9,577 nucleotides of DNA. Origin: Methylomonas sp. Its GTDB lineage: Bacteria > Pseudomonadota > Gammaproteobacteria > Methylococcales > Methylomonadaceae. A program made the translations under genes and the position numbers. This document shows positions 6,672-9,577 of this stretch, one piece after another. The stretch covers positions 1 to 9,577 of the forward strand of contig JAQTYP010000102.1 in the NCBI GenBank assembly GCA_028688235.1, read 5' to 3'. How positions within the stretch are numbered: position 1 is the first letter of the stretch; each line of letters begins with the position of its first letter. The notes under the pieces are model-generated. The model did not search any database. It was not told where the DNA came from and saw only the letters and a program-made list of their open reading frames with translations.

Positions 6672-7475
6672 ATGGTTAGAAAGGTGCCGCATATTTTAAA
6701 ATCAGAACTTGTTCGTGTTAGGCAAGGCTATGCCAGCCACTTGGGCTTGCGCTCAGAGCAACAGGATGTCTTCGCCTTATCCGATTTTTCAGATGCCGAA
6801 TTTGTTTCGCATGGGGGTTATTTGGCCTTGGTCGCCGATGGCATAGGCGGATTGCAATATGGCGCCGAAGCGGCCGGTATCGCCACAACCCGTTTCATGG
6901 CGGATTATACGACGAAGTCTGTCGAGCAATCGGTCGACGATGCACTGGATCAAGCGATGATCGAGGCTAATAACGCGGTCTGCAATACCGCGCGCTATTT
7001 GTTGAACTGTCCTGGACGCATGGGGACAACCCTACTGGCGGCGCTGATCTATCGCGAGAAATTTCACTGGCGCTCGGTCGGTGACAGTCATTTATATTTG
7101 TGCCGGGGCGGGGGATTGACGCAATTGAATCCGGACCAAATCTTTGCCAGACAGTTACAGATTTTGGTCAGCGCGGGAATCATCAATCAAAGCTATGCCG
7201 ATAAACATCCCCAGCGTTACGCGTTGGAAGGTTATCTCGGCTTGGAATCTTTACCTGCGGTAGAGCGCAACTGGCAAGCGATGCCCTTATGCGACGGCGA
7301 TAAATTATTGCTGTGCACCGACGGCGTATACGGCGTTTTATCCGCGGTAGATATGCTGGCGTGTTTGCGGCTGGAGCCGAAGTCGGCGGCGCAAAGACTC
7401 TGTGATACGGTGTTGCTCAGGGCTCAGCCCAATCAGGATAACCTCACGGCGGTGGTCTTGGCCTATCAAATGTGA
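6672..7475 (+). CDS. PP2C-family Ser/Thr protein phosphatase
   Basis: The product (267 residues from the chosen start) is a soluble PPM/PP2C metal-dependent phosphatase that removes phosphate from Ser/Thr residues of proteins. The conserved motifs are all present: RSEQQD with Asp32, VADGIGG with Asp56-Gly57, RMGTTLLAAL, VGDSHLYL with Asp138, LCTDGVYGVLS with Asp217, and QDNLTAVVL with Asp256. The two-metal centre is therefore intact. It matches the short bacterial Stp/PrpC class with no extra domain. The start is uncertain: ATG 6672 and an upstream in-frame GTG 6651 (adding seven residues) both lack a clear Shine-Dalgarno sequence, and a further GTG exists at 6684. I chose the ATG because the phosphatase fold starts later, around VRQGYASHLG. 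No partner kinase is encoded in the window. It is separated from the HDOD gene by about 270 bp and is likely transcribed on its own. Confidence 0.92.
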   Translation: MVRKVPHILKSELVRVRQGYASHLGLRSEQQDVFALSDFSDAEFVSHGGYLALVADGIGGLQYGAEAAGIATTRFMADYTTKSVEQSVDDALDQAMIEANNAVCNTARYLLNCPGRMGTTLLAALIYREKFHWRSVGDSHLYLCRGGGLTQLNPDQIFARQLQILVSAGIINQSYADKHPQRYALEGYLGLESLPAVERNWQAMPLCDGDKLLLCTDGVYGVLSAVDMLACLRLEPKSAAQRLCDTVLLRAQPNQDNLTAVVLAYQM

Positions 7476-7492
7476 CGGGCTGCGCCTTACGG

Positions 7493-7528
7493 ATTAGCCT
7501 GGTTGCCGTTACGGCGAACCAGGCTAAT
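7493..7528. terminator. Long hairpin between convergent genes, probable bidirectional terminator without U-tract
   Basis: ATTAGCCTGGTT (7493-7504) is exactly complementary to AACCAGGCTAAT (7517-7528). Inside it, GCCG (7505-7508) pairs with CGGC (7512-7515), leaving a TTA loop and one bulged G at 7516. The stem is thus about 16 bp. It lies 17 bp after the phosphatase stop codon and 10 bp from the cydX stop codon, where a shared terminator is expected. Neither side carries a T-run, so classic intrinsic termination is doubtful. It could instead protect the 3' ends of both messages. Confidence 0.6.
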
Positions 7529-7538
7529 GGCGAAATTA

Positions 7539-7682
7539 TCAAGCGTCGGGTTTGCGTAGTTGATCGCAAGTTTGATCGACGCCGTGGGTGTCGATGTCGC
7601 AAACCGACTCCAGCCACATCGCATTGATGATGCCGAATGCGGCGGCGAAGCCGACGCCTAAAATCCAAGCAAAATACCACAT
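7539..7682 (-). CDS. cydX: Cytochrome bd oxidase small subunit CydX (YbgT family)
   Basis: This 47-residue single-span membrane peptide is the small subunit that stabilises the haem centre of cytochrome bd quinol oxidase. It begins MWYFAWILG, identical to the start of E. coli CydX, followed by GVGFAAAFGIINAMWLE; the conserved Glu25 is kept. The membrane helix covers about residues 3-24. The tail after Glu25 is longer than in E. coli (37 residues in total there) and holds Cys28 and Cys39 with ten residues between them (CDIDTHGVDQTC). The gene follows cydB with a gap of 10 bp and has a strong GAGGAG seven bases ahead of the ATG. Its place at the end of a cyd operon is the standard one. Confidence 0.93.
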   Translation of the reverse strand: MWYFAWILGVGFAAAFGIINAMWLESVCDIDTHGVDQTCDQLRKPDA

Positions 7683-7688
7683 GGTTTT

Positions 7689-7694
7689 CTCCTC
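7689..7694 (-). promoter_or_regulatory. Ribosome binding site of cydX overlapping the cydB stop
   Basis: On the minus strand, GAGGAG sits six to seven bases before the cydX ATG and shares bases with the cydB TGA stop (TGAGGAG). This fixes the cydX start and suggests that ribosomes finishing cydB can reinitiate at cydX. Confidence 0.75.
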
Positions 7695-8832
7695 AATATA
7701 ATGTGTGACTGTCTTTCAATATCGCAGCTTCGGTGACGCTGCCCCAGATGACCCGATATACGAGACGGGTATACAGCAATACGATAGGCAAAAATATCAC
7801 CGTAATCCAGAACGCCAACAGCATCGTCGTATGGCTGGCGCTGGCGTCCCATAAGGTCAGACTGGAATTGGGAGCGGTCGATGAAATCAGCAAGAACGGA
7901 AACAAGCCGAAACCCAGCGTCAAAGCGATACCGCCTATGCCCAAGCTGCTGGCCAGGAATGCGCTGGCGATGGCGCGGCCCTTACCGAGCAACCAGCCCA
8001 GCGCGATGCCGGCAAAACCCACGATCGGCGCCAGCAGCATCCAGGGATGATTCATGAAGTGCTGTAGCCAGCCGGTGCCGTCCGCAATCACGGATTTACG
8101 CAAGGGGTTCGATGGCGCATCGGTGGCGGGCATTTGAATGATTTCCGGGCGCTCCATGCCGACGAACACCCACAGCGTCGCGGCCGCCAGGCCGGCGAGC
8201 AACATCGGACCTAAAATTTCCACGGCCAGCGTGGCTCTGTCGCGTATCACACCTTCGGTACGCCATTTCAGAAACAGCGCGCCGTGAAAAGTCGTCAGCA
8301 ATAAACCGGTTACGCCGCAAAGCAAGGCAAACGGACTCAGCAAAGCCCAGAAAGAGCCGTCGTAAATTGGCCGCAAGTCTTGATCCAGATGGAACGGTAA
8401 ACCCAGGATCAGATTGCCGACCAGCACGCCGAGCAATACCGGAGGCAAGGTGCCGCCCAGAAACAGGCACCAGTCCCAAACCGAACGCCAGGTCGGTTCG
8501 TCCAATTTGCTGCGATAATCGAAGCCGGCCGGCCTGAAGAACAAGGCAAACAAAACCAGCAGCATTGCCACATACAAGCCGGAAAATAGTGTCGCATAGA
8601 CCGCCGGCCAGATTGCGAATATCGCGCCGCCCAGTAAAATCAACCAGACCTGATTGCCTTCCCAGGTGGCACCTACGGTATTGATGATGACCCTGCGTTC
8701 GATGTCGGTTTTGCCGACAAAGGGCAGCAAGGTGCTGGTGCCGAAGTCGAAACCTTCGGTGATTGCAAAGGCAATGCCGACGATACCGATGAATAGCCAC
8801 CAGATCAGGCGAATAGTTTCATAATCGAACAT
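7693..8832 (-). CDS. cydB: Cytochrome bd quinol oxidase subunit II (CydB)
   Basis: The product has 379 residues, exactly the E. coli CydB length, and is the second large inner-membrane subunit of the bd-type terminal oxidase, which oxidises quinol and reduces oxygen to water. Diagnostic stretches are IWWLFIG near residue 10, ITEGFDFG with Asp29, the WEGNQVWLILLGGAIFAIWP segment from about 57, FFRPAGFDYRSK near 98-109, FLGGTLPPVLLGVLVGNLILG, the FPFLLISS and SLTLWDASAS segments, and the terminal DSHTLY (NTHSLY in E. coli). About nine membrane spans can be placed. It carries Glu58 where E. coli has Asp58, a common variant in the family. An AAGGAG lies six bases before the start, inside the last codons of the upstream gene, only 3 bp away, so the two are translationally coupled. 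Confidence 0.97.
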   Translation of the reverse strand: MFDYETIRLIWWLFIGIVGIAFAITEGFDFGTSTLLPFVGKTDIERRVIINTVGATWEGNQVWLILLGGAIFAIWPAVYATLFSGLYVAMLLVLFALFFRPAGFDYRSKLDEPTWRSVWDWCLFLGGTLPPVLLGVLVGNLILGLPFHLDQDLRPIYDGSFWALLSPFALLCGVTGLLLTTFHGALFLKWRTEGVIRDRATLAVEILGPMLLAGLAAATLWVFVGMERPEIIQMPATDAPSNPLRKSVIADGTGWLQHFMNHPWMLLAPIVGFAGIALGWLLGKGRAIASAFLASSLGIGGIALTLGFGLFPFLLISSTAPNSSLTLWDASASHTTMLLAFWITVIFLPIVLLYTRLVYRVIWGSVTEAAILKDSHTLY

Positions 8833-8835
8833 GGT

Positions 8836-9402
8836 TTACTCCTTGCTGTCTGCGGCTTGCGGCATATGCCGTTGATGTTTGTGATGGTGCTTGTGTTCTT
8901 GCGGCTCGCAGGCCTCACCGCCGATGGCATGCCGCGCGTGGTCGCTGAGTTGCGCATTGAAATAACGATGGATGGCATCGACTAAAGCGCTGTCTTCCGC
9001 CGAATATTCGATTTCGGCCCCGTTAGGCAGGTCTTTATACGCGAATCTGATGCGTCGATACGATTTGGTCAAATCGGCAAGGCCGGGCATGTCGTCGCCA
9101 TGAATGCGACGCTGCCTGGAAAAGTCGCCCTGCTGGAAGCGTGCGCTGATATCGGCTAGGTGTTGGCGTATCAGATTAATCTGCTCGCCGTCGCCCGCCT
9201 GTTTGGCGACAACTTGTTGTATGCCTCCGTATGGGGTTTTGTCGAAAATGTGCTGGGTTTTTTCCAGATGGAAGGGCATCACGTGGCTGCCGCGTTCCGC
9301 GACCTCGTCCAGGCGTTGCTCATTGGCGGGGGCTTGCGCGTAAACCGCGCTCGCCGCGGCAGCAATCCATAAGGCCAAAACGGTTCGGGGTATGAAATTC
9401 AT
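8836..9402 (-). CDS. Secreted His-rich protein of unknown function inside the cyd operon
   Basis: This 188-residue protein has no function I can name. Residues 1-22 form a clear signal peptide (MNFIPRTVLALW, then AAAASAVYA before Gln23), so it should be periplasmic. The middle part holds conserved-looking blocks: RGSHVMPFHLEKTQHIFDKT (37-56), YGGIQQVV (58-65), LIRQHLADISARFQQGDF (77-94), IHGDDMPGLADL (100-111), IEYSAEDSALVDAIHRYFNAQLSDHARHA (131-159). I recall similar proteins in other bacteria as conserved hypotheticals, some labelled aspartate carbamoyltransferase, but no carbamoyl-phosphate motif is visible. The C-terminus has seven His between residues 170 and 179 and a single Cys165, which suggests metal binding. 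The ATG at 9402 has AGGAGA seven bases upstream and lies 30 bp after the cydA stop; cydB starts 3 bp after its end. The operon position suggests a role with cytochrome bd; this is inference. Confidence 0.88.
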   Translation of the reverse strand: MNFIPRTVLALWIAAAASAVYAQAPANEQRLDEVAERGSHVMPFHLEKTQHIFDKTPYGGIQQVVAKQAGDGEQINLIRQHLADISARFQQGDFSRQRRIHGDDMPGLADLTKSYRRIRFAYKDLPNGAEIEYSAEDSALVDAIHRYFNAQLSDHARHAIGGEACEPQEHKHHHKHQRHMPQAADSKE

Positions 9403-9432
9403 GACGTTCTCCTATTTACGATAGTCTAGTGA

Positions 9433-9577
9433 CTAATACGCCGCGGATTGTTGTTCGTGGTAATAGCGGCCGGTATGCAGGCTGCTCGGTCCCAAACGGA
9501 CGTAGTTGATCATCAGGTACATCACGATGATCAGCAGCACGGTGTAAAAGAGCGCGAATCCAACTATGCTAAACCAC
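9433..9577 (-). CDS. cydA: Cytochrome bd quinol oxidase subunit I (CydA), C-terminal end only
   Basis: Only the last 47 codons and the stop are inside the window; the gene continues beyond the right edge. The visible part is one hydrophobic span (WFSIVGFALFYTVLLIIVMYLM) and a tail YVRLGPSSLHTGRYYHEQ, which matches the E. coli CydA ending RLGPSSLKTGRYHFEQ. CydA carries the haem groups and the quinol site in the full protein, none of which can be checked here. It is the upstream gene of the operon leading to the His-rich protein, cydB and cydX; the operon promoter lies outside the window. Confidence 0.92.
   Translation of the reverse strand, partial: WFSIVGFALFYTVLLIIVMYLMINYVRLGPSSLHTGRYYHEQQSAAY

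Noticed and set aside
8659..8661. Glu58 in place of E. coli Asp58 in CydB
   Set aside because: WEGN at this site is common in CydB proteins from many bacteria, and the acidic side chain is kept.
8096..8800. A 234-codon open frame on the minus strand inside cydB
   Set aside because: It is in another frame of the same strand as cydB, whose 379 residues match the known family throughout; the alternative translation is Arg/His-rich and has no family features.

Overview
The window reads as ordinary chromosome of a gammaproteobacterium. The base composition is moderately GC-rich, the gene products resemble their Escherichia coli counterparts closely (TesA, YbbA, YbbP, CydB, CydX), and coding density is high. 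The overall style, including a His-rich secreted protein inside a cydA-cydB operon, would fit a Methylococcales-type methanotroph or a relative, but that placement is inference. No transposon, phage, CRISPR, tRNA or rRNA sequence was recognised.

Left part (1-3932): a periplasmic GDSL esterase of the TesA family on the minus strand diverges from an ATP-binding subunit (YbbA type) and a large FtsX-family permease (YbbP type) on the plus strand. The two divergent start codons are separated by a single base pair. This is the tesA/ybbA/ybbP arrangement known from E. coli. The likely joint job is removing or hydrolysing hydrophobic ester molecules at the inner membrane/periplasm face.

Middle part (3933-7475): after a 226-bp gap with repeated TGTCA half-sites comes a sigma-54-dependent activator with an N-terminal PAS-like domain carrying a Cys/His cluster. 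An HDOD-domain signalling protein follows 8 bp downstream. After a leader of about 270 bp rich in inverted repeats comes a PP2C-type protein phosphatase with all its metal-binding aspartates. No protein kinase, response regulator or sigma-54 promoter good enough to believe was found beside them, so their target is unknown. The grouping suggests a local signalling module.

Right part (7476-9577): a minus-strand cytochrome bd oxidase operon, read right to left. It consists of the C-terminal end of cydA (cut by the window edge), a small secreted His-rich protein of unknown function, cydB, and the small subunit gene cydX (47 aa, easily missed). Spacing is tight and each of the downstream genes has a clear ribosome binding site, two of them overlapping or abutting the preceding stop codon. 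A long near-perfect hairpin lies between the convergent phosphatase and cydX genes. The most distinctive element of the window is the unknown secreted protein encoded between the two large oxidase subunits.
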